A stretch of 64,000 nucleotides of DNA from Calcarisporiella thermophila CBS 279.70 (GCF_041956535.1 NW_027192191.1:69702-133701); one strand, 5' to 3'. Shown: positions 36,003 to 49,031, numbered from the stretch's first letter. The notes: a model not told the origin generated them from the letters alone. Numbers and translations are program-made.

Positions 36003-36726
36003 TTAATTAATTTTGCTTAGAGTTGAGTCGAGGTGGCGAGTCATGGGCACATGCTCGGTCTGCATATCAAGGAAAGTGACCAGCTTGTCATTTTCTTTAT
36101 CCACGGTCAACTCCCTAGACGGAATCAGGTTAAGGCTGTTGAAATAAAAAGAAAATAGTGTACATTTTACCTATTCCATGCTACCACATGTCCCTATATT
36201 CGATTTAATTAGAGCATTTGCTTTCAAAATAGTAACTTAATCGCCAAAACTTACATTATCGCTTGAAACGCGCGCAATGCTTGCAGTTTTTAGTCGCAGA
36301 GTGGTACCTTCGAGTACCCCCTCCTCTACCGCAGTCAATCCTGTTCCTTGCGCCACAAGCAGGACGATTTTTCCGTTTATGTAATTGAGGAAGCCGCTTT
36401 CAGTGTGACGATGTCGCTCTGGATCTTCTTTATACCAGGTATCCTGTCTAGTGTGCGAAAGTTAGTTTCAGACGTCCTATAAGCAAGTAAACAAATACAA
36501 AGCACTTCTACTTGAAAGTGAGTATGTTTCTACCATAGGGATCTAACTCGAAGGTAGTGCGCTCAACATATTCAAACGGCATAGCAGTGGGGTACTGACC
36601 TGAGTGTGGGAATTTTTGTGGTTAAGTGCTTTGGTAAAAAATAAGAGTAAGCCTTTATTAACCGTAGCCAAGTCCTTCCCAAGTGCCAATCAAAAATTGA
36701 AGTGGGTGCTGATGCTGTTGCTCCAT
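36003..36726 (-). CDS. Nitrobindin-like (THAP4 C-terminal type) heme-binding beta-barrel protein
   Basis: A 166-residue single-domain protein in five exons on the minus strand: 36663-36726, 36512-36599, 36255-36447, 36171-36193 and 36003-36135; the sum is 501 nt and the frame is kept throughout. It begins MEQQHQHPLQFLIGTWEGLGYG and continues with GQYPTAMPFEYVERTTFE, HTESGFLNYINGKIVLLVAQGTGLTAVEEGV, LRLKTASIARVSS, and ends TRHLDSTLSKIN. This matches the nitrobindin pattern: the GTWxGxG N-terminus, a HSETGF-type strand, and the C-terminal HLxxxLxK that includes the proximal heme His. Family members bind ferric heme and react with nitric oxide or peroxynitrite. The 23-nt exon supplies GHVVAWN. 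No targeting signal is visible. Exon structure is my reading and has not been confirmed by RNA. Confidence 0.82.
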
Positions 36727-36999
36727 ACTGCGATGAATTGCAATGAAGTTTTAATTTTATCACTTATTCTTTTACACAAATTTTCTTTGAGGTGTTCTTT
36801 TCACTTCCCGGGATATCGCACGTGATTCGTATAAGCTCTGACTCATACTACAGCAGAGCACGGGTAGAGAAACTAAGATCTTATATCAGGAAGCGCATAG
36901 TGGAAGCGCGGCGCAGCACCAAATTAAAAATCTCTTTAATTCTTTTTTAACGAATTATAGTTGAGACTCTTTTCATCAATATGTACTTAAATCCCCATA
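36727..36999. promoter_or_regulatory. Shared promoter between nitrobindin-like gene and WDR59
   Basis: 273 bp between divergent starts, AT-rich in the WDR59-proximal half. No specific element was recognised. Confidence 0.4.
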
Positions 37000-39900
37000 A
37001 TGGTTGTCCCGATAACTGATACACGAAATGGTATAGCTAATAATGTTGATTACGGCGATTCACCGCGGGATATTTTTCCTATGGAAGTAACATATGAGAG
37101 TGAGGACGATGATGGAGAGGCCTCATTCTATCGCGAAATGTCAATAAGAATTAACGAGCCCGTTGGAAGTATGTCCATTTCCCCGTGGTCCAGAGATGTC
37201 GTGCTAGCCGCGTAAGTACTTGTAGAATCATTTCAAATCATTTTAACTTAAATCAATGCCATTATCTGTATCCTTAGCCGAATGGGATTGTTCATTATTG
37301 ATTTGGAAAATCCCTATGAAACTCCGCGTTTACTTCGACATCTTACTAAATGGGAAGTTGCAGATGTTCAGTGGAACCCACACAAGGCGCGAGATGTTTG
37401 GATCGCCTCAACTGTAATATAATTGCCTTTTTTTTATACGACCAATCATTTTCTAACTAATTTTTAAAATTTATCGTTTTAAAGTCAAATCAAAAAGCAC
37501 TGGTGTGGAATCTTTGTAGAGATGGTATCCAAGCTATTGAACACATCCTGCATGGAGAACATGGCCATACAAGGGCAATTAGTGATATCAATTGGTCACT
37601 TTTTGATCCATACATGCTAGCGACCTGCTCAGTAGATACCTACGTACACCTGTGGGATTTGCGGACGCCAACACGACCAGTTCAATCATTTTCTGCCTGG
37701 ACAGGTGAACAATTCTGAAAAAATATCTGTAAGTAATAGATACTAATATTTTACAATATTCTAGCTGGAGCAACTCAAGTAAAATTTAATAAAAAGAGCG
37801 AGTTTTTGTTAGCCTCCGCACATGATACAGATGTCAAAATATGGGACCAAAGAGTAAGCTAGTAATCTAAATAATTACTGCGTTTTGGATGGTTTTTGAA
37901 GCGTTTGTTGACTTGCTAGAAAGGATCTCTCCCAATTACCAATATCAAAGCGCATACCACTAAGATCTACGGCATCGACTGGAGTCGCACTTCGGAACGT
38001 AATATTATTACATGTAGTCTAGATAAACTCGTCAAGTACTGGGATGTATGGGAGCCCAATGAGTGCCAAGGGATACTACAGACAAATTCACCAGTTTGGA
38101 GAGCGCGCTATTCCGTAAATGCTGAATATTTAAAGCATATCAAATATATTACATTCTCATCCGTGAATTGTTTTCCTCTGCTTGGGATTTCATTATAGCC
38201 ATTTGGTGATGGTGTTCTTACTATGCCGCAACGCATGGATAACAATCTCTATTTATGGAACTATCGTGAGTCGACTGGTAAACCAGCTCAAGTCTTCTCA
38301 GGGCATACTGATACTGTGAAAGAATTTGTGTGGCGAGTTCGTGGTGGATATGATTCTGATGTTGGTAGGTGACTAATGCTATTGCTTGAATTTAATTTTT
38401 ATTGAAATATTCTTTTCTCCAGATGACAGAGAGTTCCAACTGGTTTCTTGGTCTAAGGATAGACACCTGCGACTTTGGCCAATTACAGATGAAACATACA
38501 GAGTAAAATCATATTGGATTGTTGATTACATCGAGCTTTGGTCTCAATTATTGTAACTTTAGGCATTAAACTATGTTAAGCAAGCCTCTAAAGCACATAC
38601 AGCCAGCTCACTCAGTAACTTTTCATATCGCCGTCCGCCTCCTCTCAATGACGCAAATGCCACCTCTCCGTCACCTGCGGAGTCTACTTTGCGCGTCCTC
38701 GCTGGCAATCGTCTTGCAACGATGTCACCACTGCGTACTCCGGTGAATAGTTCGCAGAGCAGTTATACAGCAGGTCCAGGAAACTCCATGTACAAAGGAC
38801 GCAAATTTTTGTCCCCTCTGGCATGGATGCAAAATATTCGAGTAGTAAAGCCGGCAGGAGATGTAAGAGTGAGCGACACTGGCGCAAAATCCCATGGCCT
38901 TGCAGAAGAAATTTCTACCCTTGTTCACACACTCCCTAACGTAAAATTCGAAGATGTCAATGTTTCCAATAGGAAATGCACCATCTCGCTTTATGGGCCT
39001 TGGTCCGATAGCGGTATAGCATTTCTTCGTGTGCATGTCACATTTCCGGCACAATATCCGGAGCGTCCTGCTTCTTTTGATATTCAGAAAACGGGCATGA
39101 TTTCGATGGTAAACCGGGCGCATCTGGAAGAAAACCTGTCCCATATTGCGGCTGTACATGCTTCAGAAAGGCGGCCCTGTCTGGAGGCATGCATCAGATA
39201 TTTGCTTGGTGAAAGTCAGCAGAAAGACGAGCTCATGGAAGAGAGTGATGATGATTTATTTATGTCACGGAAGAACACACCAGATGAGGAGCACATGCCT
39301 CAGGGAAGAGACGATCAGAACGTGCCATTTCCACGGATGTGTGGAGCCACTTTTTCGGCCGAAGGCTATTTAGTGTGCTTTTTTTCTCCAATACGGATGC
39401 ATGGAAAAGACACCAAGGGAGCAGGCGTAAAGAAAACTAATGGAAGGTTGTCCACTTCCCCTGCGATTGGATTTAGCAACTACACACATTCGCGTTCATT
39501 CGAGTCCTACGAGGCATATAAAGCATTGTCGCGCTGGCCACAAGATATTCATATACGGCGCTCTGCGAGAATCGGTGGAGGAGGCGGTGGCGGCGGAGAA
39601 AGCGAGGCCGACTCGGTGGAAGAGTACGAGGAGGATGAGGAGGCTCGTATGCTCTCATTGATATTTAAACCAAAGGATGTAGTGCTTAGTGGGAAAATGC
39701 CTGGAAAGGGGTCCCGGAAAGGATTGAGGGATATGGCGGGTGAAAATTCAGCTGGTGGCCGGGCCAATTTGGGACAGAGAGTTACAAGTATCAACGCAGC
39801 TGGAGAGAATTCATCCGGCATGTCGATGAATCACTTAGGGTTTGCGGTAGTGGTCCATAATCTAAAGCATTGGACGCCTTTCAGTGCTGACCTTGCACGG

Positions 39901-42001
39901 AAATATACGTAAGCATAATTTCTTGTGTCTTTGGCGAATTGAGAGCCTCTTCTGGCCATAAATGCTAATATTTCATTATTTTGCGCTCTAGTCTCCTTGG
40001 AGATGACCCTGTTCAGATTTGTATGCATAATGCTTCCGTCGCCAAGCAATGCATGCGATCGGATCTTGAGCGGGTCTGGAACCTTGCTGCTTTGATACTA
40101 ATGTGTCAGAGCGACAATAGCCGATCGGATTTTTTAGCAGACCCGATCGTTTCTTTGGATCGCAAACTGCAAATACAACGTCTCTCCAGTGAAATTGGTC
40201 TTAAACACAACTTCCCTAAGAGCAAGCCCAATGAATACCCAGCTGGTTTAGAAGGCATATATGAGATGCTTGGACAAGCAATGGCTTCACGAAAGACAAG
40301 TTGGGGGGGGCACCCCTTTGGAAGGAAACTAGTAAACAATCTGCTAGCGCATTTTACAAAATTGAAGGACGTGCAAACATTAGCAATGCTGTCTTGTGTG
40401 TTCATGGAGCCGTTTGTTGCTGACCGGTCGAAGCCAGAGAACGCTTCCTTGGTAAGGATGCGAGGATGATATTCTGTACAAATATTTTTCACTGATAGTC
40501 TGGTATTGCATTAAAGGTCGAGGCTCGCTCATCCAAAAACACCCGAAACTCGTACATGGATTACATTGTGAACAAAGGCGCAGATCGCCAGCAGCATCCG
40601 CAAGTCTATTCTGGCAACACCTCTGCTATTCTCCCCTCCTCTTATGCAATGCAAATGCTGCCAACCCCATTTCCCCGTACACCCAATCCCGGCGTCTTCC
40701 CTTTCCCCGGATCTGGCCCAAGCACGCCAACACAAGGGATGAGCGAATCAATATCCTCGCAACGATCTTCATACTTTGCAATTCCAGTGAGTGGGTCGCC
40801 TGCAACGGGTGCTACTGGCGGCGGCAGTGGAAGCGGGATGCCTAGTGGAGGAGGACCAGGCTCACCTTCGGCGGTAGTTGCGGGTCAAGCGAAGGATCTG
40901 GATCAGTTTATGCGAGCCGTTTCGGCCACGACGGCTACAGCCATGGCACAAGGGATGACGGTCGCAGTTGGGGCGGAACACCCTTCTCGCCTCTCATCCG
41001 AAATCACCAATCCACACCCTATCCCATCACAGCGCCCTTCGGTGTCGAGCTCTGCTTCTAGGAAAACTGACACAATGTACACTGGGATGGGGGTCGGAGG
41101 GATCGGTGGGAGCTCGGGTAGCTCACCACCAATATGGATGCGGCCTACTGGCATTGGCCAACGAGTAGATGCAGGAGGAGAAGAGTCGGCCCAGGGTCAG
41201 AGCACTGTCAAGGTTTATAAGGCAGATGGGATCATGATAGAATTTGTGAACACGGAGCGCTTTGATGAGCCCTGGCCTGTCGATGTGCCACTTCTCGATC
41301 CGATGCAAGCGCCACAACTTGATGCCTCTCGACTTTTCTACGCTGGCTTATTATACCAGTGGGGTCTTCTTGAAGCCCGCGCAGAACTCTTGAAGTTTGT
41401 GAGTGTTGCACTGCGACCTTCCCCCAAACAGGTAATGCTCCGAGCACAAGTCCCAATCGTGCAAGAGCAGATTCCGCTACAATCCCAATTGAGGAACGAG
41501 CAAAATCAAACCGGAGGAATCACATTCGATTGGAATCTAATGGATCCTTCAGGGAGACTCTCTCTCGGAGTGTACTGCCAGATCTGTCAATCGAGCTTAT
41601 TACACCCCAATCAATGTTGCCCTCGATGTCAGCGTGGGCATTCGATCCCTATGTGCTCTATCTGTCTCTTGCCTGCGCGTGGTCTGACGAGCTTTTGTTT
41701 ACGATGTGGCCATGGTGGGCACGCGCAACATATGCGAGCATGGTTTGAGGGGGATGGGGTCAATAACACCGAGGAATGCCCGGCCGCATGTGGATGCCAG
41801 TGCGGAAAACATGCAGGCGGGATATTTTTACATAGTGATACTGCTCAGAAAGAGATGGAGGTGGATAGTGTGGTGAATAGTGAAGTAGGAGAGGTGGGAG
41901 AAGGCCCTGCAGCAATTCAAAATATCTCTCTCTCCTCCAGCCCTATCCACGGAACGAGTAGTGGTTTTGAGGAGGAAGGGAGGATCGGGGTTGCTTTTTA
42001 A
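37000..42001 (+). CDS. WDR59/SEA3 (Mtc5), SEACAT/GATOR2 subunit
   Basis: A large WD40-RWD-RING protein of the vacuole/lysosome-associated SEA (GATOR2) complex that relays amino-acid status to TORC1. The start at 37000 gives MVVPITDTRNG. The first seven or eight exons encode the beta-propeller, with blocks such as ADVQWNPHKARDVWIAS, GHTRAISDINWSLFDPYMLATCS, HLWDLRTP, KIYGIDWSRTSERNIITCSLDKLVKYWDV and FSGHTDTVKEFVW. A long exon (about 38565-39908) carries the RWD domain (AEEISTLVHTLPNVKFEDV, LRVHVTFPAQYPERPASFDI) and a low-complexity acidic part. The last exons hold FGRKLVNNLLAHFTKLKDVQTLAMLSCVF and the C-terminal zinc RING (CQICQ..CPRCQRGH, CSICLLPARG, CLRCGHGGHAQHM, CPAACGCQC). It ends TAA at 41999-42001. 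Most of 40560-41170 is Ser/Gly/Pro-rich linker. Confidence 0.93.
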
Positions 42002-42404
42002 ATTCATGAACAAACACAACAGATTTATTCTTCAATTAATTTTTTACTCTTATTTTTCTTGTATATCGTTTCTCTTATTTTTGTATCCTGCAGACTCATT
42101 TATTGCGTTTCTCAATGTTCCTCGATTCCTGTTCATGTTCTTCCTCTTCTATTTTTATGTAATCCTACAATTGTGGCTTGTTTCTGAGTGCGAAAATTTA
42201 TTTTTGTCGTGGGGCTCTGCGGATTCACCACGTCAATTCTAATGCGATTTCATATAAGAGGTCTTTACTCCTGTGTGTTCCGGATTTCGGATCTATATAT
42301 GACCAACCTCTCTGAAAAGTACCCAATCAAATATTAAGTATATCCATCTCACCCCACCGTCGCTTCTCTCCTTTTCTCTCGCTCCCAGAATCTATTCTAT
42401 AATT

Positions 42405-44869
42405 ATGATGCCGCCCTTCCCACCCTTACGCATACACTACTTCCTTCTTTTTCTTTTGGTTTCTACTCTCTTTACCCCTTTGAGTGCCTCCCTTTCTCTC
42501 ATACCTGGAGCTGAGGCTGCTGACCCAGGGGATGTGCTGTTGAATCAGCAGGGGCCTCAATTCGTTGAGACGGTGTTGGAGCAGCAGCCAGGACAAGACT
42601 ACTGCAATGTAAGTCATAAGATGACAATGTGTTTAGAAGAAAGCAAGGATGTTGATTGTTTTTTGCTACATTAATTGTGTAGCCGAAAGGACAGATAAGC
42701 GATTCATTTTGTGATTTCGAGACAGTGGAGCGCATCAATGCCGATTTAAGCCCACGCTTACATGACTTAGTGAGAACGAAATTCTTCAAATATTATAAGG
42801 TAAGCTTTTTTCATTTTTAGTTTGCTTTGGAGACCGCTGCATGCTTAAAGGAACACAATTCTCATGTCTTTAGTTAAATTTATACCGCGAGTGTCCCTTC
42901 TGGAACGAATACGGACTCTGCACCAATCGTGACTGCACGGTTGCGACCATGGATGAGAGCCATATACCGGAAATGTGGAGGAGCGAGGCATTGGGAAAAT
43001 TGAAAACATTTGGAGGAGGAGCGGTGCGTTTTCTCATTAGAGTTTTTGGGTGTGAACTCATAGGCTTACAGTCTCTTCTTTTTTGGTAGCTGTTTCAACC
43101 ATTTAAAAGTTGCCAGTTTGCTGAACAGGATTTTTGTTTGGTAGATGATGAGGCAGATCAAGGTGATATATCCTATAGTTATTACATAATGGTATGCATA
43201 GTCTCATTGTTCTTTAAATTTTAATTTTCTCGCACTTATAGAGGGGGTTTATGTTAACCTTATTGACAACCCCGAACGATTCACCGGCTACGCTGGTGAA
43301 TCTGCGGCCCGCATCTGGCGTGCAATCTATGAAGAGAATTGCTTCAATATAGTGCACCGCATGAACGGTAACAGTGAGTTCGCGGATAGAACTGAGCGTG
43401 CAAAACAATCGTTCTTTGGGACGAAGAAGGATATCTTCGCTCCGGCTCCCACAAAACGAGGTGACCTCTCAAAGCTGTTGGAGAATTTGGCCGAAGTGCC
43501 AGACAGCGATGAAGAAGTGTGTCTTGAGAAACGAGTTTATTATCGACTGATTTCTGGTAAGCGTTTTATTATTATAGCTATTATTAGTTTTTTTCTATTT
43601 TATTGTTTTTCTCTCTCGAATACTGGTGACTAATCTCCGCTCGTGTGTTCCGATGACTCTTAGGTCTGCACTCATCGATTTCCATTCACATCTGCGATGA
43701 GTATTTCAACCAGACGACGGGCGTCTGGGGTCCAAATCTTGATTGCTTCATCTCCCGTATAGGTTCCCATCCCGAACGCCTTCAAAATGTCTACTTCGAT
43801 TACGTAATCCTATTGCGTGCAGTCACGAAGCTTAGTAGTTTCCTACAAGGATACGAGTTTTGTACAGGCGATGCGAAGGAGGACACAAAGGTCCGCAAAA
43901 TGGTGGATGAACTTGTGTCTCTGTCCCAGACATGCCCCGATACCTTCGACGAGACTAAAATGTTTGCAGGAGAGGCTGCGACTTTGAAGGAGGAGTTCAA
44001 GGCCCATTTCCGAAACGTTAGCCGGATAATGGACTGCGTGGGATGTGAAAAGTGCCGGTTATGGGGCAAGTTGCAAACGGTGGGGCTAGGGACTGCGCTG
44101 AAGATCCTGTTTTCCTTTGAAGATAAAGATATCGAGTAGGTTATAGATGCCCATGGATCGTTTTGTATATATGCTAATGATGAATTTTGTCTTATTTTCC
44201 AGTGGCAAAACCAATACCAATCTCCTACAACGCAGTGAAATCGTCGCTCTCTTAAACACCTTCAACCGGTTGTCGGAAAGTGTGAGCTCTATAGGAAAGT
44301 TCCGACGGATGTATCAAGAGCGATTGCGAGCTCACGAAACCCCTAGCCAATCCAATCGCGCTGATCAAGTAAATAACAGTTTACCGCTTGGCTTGTCCAA
44401 ACTGGTTTACTAACCTCCTGGTCCTCGCACTTTCTCCGGAAAATAGGTTAGCAAAGCTAAAGTGGATACCAATGCTCAGCGATTACTTGAAAAATCCTCG
44501 TCAAGTTCAGAGAAAAACTTGGAAGCCCAAGCAGAGCAGAGGGGAAAGATCTTGATTACTGAGGGTCCGCCTCTATCCCCCAACCAAATGGCTGCCGATG
44601 GCCGTCAGTACCATCGAGAAAAGCAGAGCTCTGAGATCTTTTCACAAGCTGACATGCCCAAACAACCTAATGACCCCTCGTTACGTCCACCCCAAATACA
44701 TCTCATTCACCAGCTTCCCCTTGAACCGCAAGCCCGCCAAGTCTTTAACTGGACTCGCTCCACCTTAAACAAAGCCCTCTCTGATTGCTGCGGGTGGGTA
44801 GCTTCCGGAATGCGAAGGTGGAATCTGCCTGTCCCAGTAGTGTTGGAAGCCCTGGCCTCGAAACGATGA
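42405..44869 (+). CDS. ERO1: ERO1-type ER oxidoreductin, paralog 2
   Basis: The second ER thiol oxidase gene in the window. The start at 42405 (MMPPFPPLRIHYFLLFLLV) gives a signal peptide. Eight exons lie at the same positions and phases as in the copy at 5.7-8.1 kb (for example the tiny-phase junctions before EGVYVNL, GLHSSIS and DGKTN). Landmarks are SFCDFETVERINADL, ECPFW, shuttle pair C-T-N-R-D-C, NPERFTGYAGE, IYEENCF, SGLHSSIS and active site MDCVGCEKCRLWGKLQTVGLGTALKILF. Unlike paralog 1, it keeps the N-terminal Cys before INADL. After the core, a variable linker leads to the tail LSDCCGWVASGMRRWNLPVPVVLEALASKR. It ends at a stop codon at 44867-44869. The promoter side has a pyrimidine-rich tract (about 42355-42390). 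Confidence 0.94.
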
Positions 44870-45266
44870 TGCGATGCGATGTGTGAATACAAATTCCCCC
44901 ACTAGATTTTCCTTTATATAAATATACATACTTTATGATACGAATGTGTTTTTTTTGTGATTTGCTCTTTACCTTACCACTTTGTTTAAAACCTTTTGTA
45001 CAGACGTTATTCCTTTTTTTTTTGCCTAATATCCCAAAAATCCCAGCCTCTGGTTTGGAAGCAAAGATGAAAACATTTTCTTTTTACCACGTTTGGTTTA
45101 TCTATTTTTATACAACACACAAATAAACTGCTTCAGAGTTTATTAAAAAAGAAATGGCTCTTTTTATTACTTGACAATAGATAGAACGTAATTGAAAACG
45201 AAAGAAAAGTTCCAAAAGAAAACATAAGGCAAAGAAAGGCGATATCGAAGCGAATACCGTTTGGGT
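44870..45266. other. Convergent intergenic region between ERO1-2 and UBX gene
   Basis: About 0.4 kb of AT-rich 3' flanking sequence shared by two convergent genes. Poly(A)-signal-like AATAAA-type sequence occurs near 45120-45127. Nothing else is recognised. Confidence 0.4.
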
Positions 45267-46965
45267 TCACTCGTCCACCACTTCCTCCACAATGAGATTG
45301 GCGCTAGGCCACAAGCCCTGTTCATCTCGAATCCGTCGTGCAGCGTCAGGATGATGTACAGACCGGGGAAACGGGGTCACCAATAGGAACTCGAATTGAT
45401 GCTCATAGCCTTTGGGCGGCTGAGCGGTCGAACTCGATGCCGAGGAAGCGGATGTGTCTGAGAGGACAGGGTAGGCCTCCACAAAGTTGTATACGTCCAT
45501 GACACTGTCGTCTGGCCGGAACCTCCTGACCACACGCTCCCCGTCCATCATTCGCAAGCTTAGGCGTGCTCCTTCCTCATTTGCAGCGGGCTCCGGAGGA
45601 ATGCGGGTCGCCAAGTAGGCCTGGTATTGGCGGCGGAGCGCTTCCTTTTCTATCCGCATCTTCTCTAACCTCTCGGCCTCTTCTGCTGCACGTCTTGCCG
45701 CCTCCTTAGCCTCCTGTGCGCGACGTTCCTTCTCTTGATCCGCGCGCAAGCTCTCCTGGTATGCCCTGTCCTGCTGCTCCCGCAGTGCGCGTGCCTGCTC
45801 CCGCTCCATTCGTTCGGCGCGCAACCGCTGTATGATCGCGCTATGCTGTTCCATTTGCTGACTGATACGTTGAATCAGAGTCTCAGCGCTGGATGGGCCT
45901 TCGATGCGGTCCACCACGGACATCCGCGGGGTGCCCGATGTCGATCCTCCAGGGTATTGAAGCACAATGACCGCCACAAAGGGATAGCGAGTTGCCTGTA
46001 GAGTCCCGCTTACTTGGAAGCCCTCAGTCTCACGCACATTTCCTGCCCACACCACGATGTCATTATCACGCAGGAAGGATATTAATGCAGGCGAGGTCAA
46101 GGTGGTACGGCAAAACTCGGGAGTATCATCGTGCTCATCACTCTGCAGAATAGCTATGAAGTAGCGGAGCTCTCTTTTCGCAGTGTCAAGGGCTTGGCGG
46201 TAGCCCCCCGCAAAGAAGTCAGGGTGCTCGGTGCCGTAATTCTCTTCAAATTCCTGGAGGAACCGAGCGGCCGCTGCGCCTGGATCTTGACGGCGCGGCG
46301 TGCGTTGCGAGGAAGTGAGGAAGCGACGAGTAGATACGACCATAACTAAAGAAAAGTAGGGTACGAGTAATAGAAGCTGGTATCAATTTGCCACTGGATT
46401 GAAATAGAGATTATTTGGACTTACAAGCATAGGAGAGAATGGTCCAAGTGATATTCCATGCAAATTTAAAAGGCCATGCTAATAAACCCGTTAATCCCCC
46501 TCCTGTACCACCTTGTCTCCGACGATTGTAATTGCGTCCATTCCCTCTGCCGTTATTACTATTGCTGGTAGCAGAAGATCTAGAGTACATAAGTGGCTCG
46601 CGTTCTGAAGCGCCATCGAATACCGACTGAACTGCAGCCTAGTAAGCGAGGCATATCCAATTTTATTCATTTCTGCGCCGAGTGAGTGTGAGAAAATGGT
46701 ATAAGTGAACTTACTTCCATATTCCAGTGATTCTGCTCCAAGATCGCAATGGCACGATTTAGATCGTCAATATGTGTAACAGACTATAGGCATGACAATT
46801 ATCACCGGGAAAAAAATAAAGTGAGAGCATTTGGCATGGATGTGGCCAAAAATTAACACAGAGTCTAGGATTTGATCAAAATGTATTCGTGGGAGAGCTT
46901 TTCTTTACCTGAAACTGAGAAATTGCTTCTCGCTGCTGTGAATTTAAATTTTCAAGTCTATCCAT
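45267..46965 (-). CDS. UBA-UAS-UBX protein, FAF2/UBXD8-like (Ucp10/Ubx2 type)
   Basis: A membrane-anchored adaptor that recruits Cdc48/p97 to ubiquitinated ER (and lipid-droplet) substrates. Four exons: from the start at 46965 to about 46910 (MDRLENLNSQQREAISQFQ), about 46715-46785, about 46425-46640, and 45267-46343 or slightly beyond. In order: an N-terminal UBA (FQ joined to SVTHIDDLNRAIAILEQNHWNMEAAVQ), a hydrophobic hairpin (LLAWPFKFAWNITWTILSYA), a UAS thioredoxin-like domain (GTEHPDFFAGGYRQAL, FLRDNDIVVWAGNV, FQVSGTLQATRYPFVAVI), a long coiled coil rich in E/R/A, and a UBX domain whose TPFPR loop (FLLVTPFPRSVH) is the Cdc48-binding signature. Together with two ERO1 genes and UFL1 it adds to the ER theme of the window. 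Confidence 0.92.
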
Positions 46966-47743
46966 CGCAGCTATAAAATGCTTGAAATGGGAGTGCAATA
47001 AAGAACTAGCTGATGGGTTCAGAGATGTAGATGTCAAGAGATGATAACGTGATCTTTAATAAAACGCGCTACAATACTCGGCCCCCTCTTGGTACTTTAA
47101 ACTATCCGCCGAGTATCCTTATCATTCCGTTGCCTAACCATATGGGAATTAAGTGAAAATCGCAGGGTGGTAAGCCACACGATGATGGACGCCTTTGATA
47201 TAATTTAACGAGTCTACTACTAACTTATCGCTAACTATACCCAGCACGCTTGGACCCTGTCCATAGTCTACTTTCAAGGACAAATCGTAGTCTGTTTCTT
47301 CTCAAGACGCTGGAACAGTGCTACTTGCTTATTCCGCCTACGGGTTCTTTTGGTGTACTAGTGTATAGGAGCTGACATATCCTAAAGAGAGCAGCTTTTC
47401 AAGGTGCCCGCTGCATATTGCAATTTGCTTAGTATCATTATTTGATATCCAAGAGCTTGAGGAAAGGCACATGTCGACATGCCAATCTAGGGCCGGTGCA
47501 CCCTAGACTCAGAAAAACTGCTAGAGTATACAATCTTGCCATAAGTTTATTAAGAATCCGGGGCAAATTGAACAGGGCAGGTGAAAAAAGTGAAGATACA
47601 TGTTGACATAATGCGAAAACCAATAAATTAATTAAATTAAAGCTAAAGGATTCTCTATACTTATGGGTTACAGTAACAAGGAGAAAACAAGGGGAGAAGA
47701 GGAGAGGGAGAGGGGTGGGAAGGGAATTACAAGATTATCTGAA
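46966..47743. other. Intergenic region upstream of the UBX gene
   Basis: About 0.78 kb. One short minus-strand frame (47438-47623) has no features of a real gene. No RNA gene or repeat was recognised. Confidence 0.45.
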
Positions 47744-49031
47744 TTACAACATGACAACACTTGGACATCGGACCAGTTTCTCCTCGTTCATGGTAGAAAA
47801 ATGGTCTAACGTCTTTCCAACCAGTCCTAGACCAGGAAACAATCTACAGAAGTAGGCGCCACGGCCGGCTAACGAAATGCTGAGGCGTAGAGTGACATCC
47901 ACCATATAAATGAATCGTGGAGCCCGACTTAACCTTTGGACTAGGTCGTGAAGCTGCAGCCGAAACTGCTCAAGGAGTGTACGGACGTAATCTACCCCCG
48001 ATTGACTCAACAAGAAATAGCTGTCCAAAATCCCGAGGAGGTTGAGGAACTTGGGGGTGGGACCACCATGTAAGATCCAGTTGAAGAGGTCCCCCACCAT
48101 TGCAAGTAATACCCCGGCATACTGCGATAGGGTTCCCACTTCCATACGCACCAGAGCTGTCAGCTCTCTATATATATTTACAACCGGCATAGCAAACAGC
48201 TCAAACATTTGGGAAATTCTCCAAGATCGGTTCTGTTCTATTTTGTCGGCGAAGCGCACCATGCAAATAGGTTCACCTCGAGGGCTTACATTAATTGCAG
48301 TCCCTTCTACCCACTCGTAATGTGTATCACTGGTATCTACTAGCCATCTTACACGAAATCTTGCACATGTATAAGACCGGCATACTCGCCCAAGAATACC
48401 ACACAGCCCTGCAACATCTTCGGGATGCACGTGACGCATAATGGGCGTTCCCAAATAGTGTGACTCAGAGGGGTTGCCTCTGGCATCGAGTATTACCTCA
48501 TCAATAATTCCATATTGTGTCAGCTGCATGACAAGTCCAGGCTTCGATGAAAATCCAACCCTCGTAGCATCATGGGTCATTCTAGCCATATGATGCACCG
48601 ATGTCACCTCTCTCAAGCAATAGGCATATACCACTTCGTCTCTCGCATCGTCGCGCATCTCATGGACACACACATTAAGGCAAAATGTGGTGCCATCAGT
48701 TGGGTGTAGTAGCTCATGGACGGTGGAGTTCTCGTTGGACCGAAAAGTGGGTAGGAGTGAAATGAAATCTGATGGTGTAATGGATAAGGAAAGCCCATTG
48801 GCCGTCATTGAGATGAGATCGCCATGCTTGTCAAGAAGGATGAGGGCATGTGAGCGAATGGGGCAGGCGTCCAGAGTGTGTAAAGCAAGGGAGTGAGGTT
48901 GAAACGAAATCTAAAGGGGATAAGAAAAGATGTTAGCGAGCTGGAGGTCGCAGTGCAATCACATTCTATTGTCCAGCACACATCAGCGATGATGCCGTTA
49001 CCTTCTCCCTCTGGCTCTTTGAATCGATCAT
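47744..49031 (-). CDS. PAS-domain protein, possible sensory regulator
   Basis: Exons are 49002-49031 (MIDSKSQREK) and 47744-48910, joined in phase; about 398 residues. The first PAS-like segment runs from ISFQPHSLALHTLDACPIRSHALILLDKHGDLISM to the YAYCLREVTS strand. The second begins near MARMTHDATRVGFSS and includes TQYGIIDEVILDARGNPSESHYLGTPIMRHVHPEDV and FRVRWLVDTSDTHYEWVEGTAINVSPRGEP, a PAS/PAC core. The C-terminal third is leucine-rich and hydrophobic (YAGVLLAMVGDLFNWILHGG; FLNLLGILDSYFLLSQ) and has no zinc finger. I see no flavin-binding NCRFLQ motif, so it is not a White-collar type LOV domain. PAS proteins sense ligands, redox or partners; the signal here is unknown. Confidence 0.75.

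Noticed and set aside
45735-46349. Plus-strand frames opposite the UBX gene
   Set aside because: Antisense shadows; the minus-strand gene has UBA, UAS and UBX landmarks.
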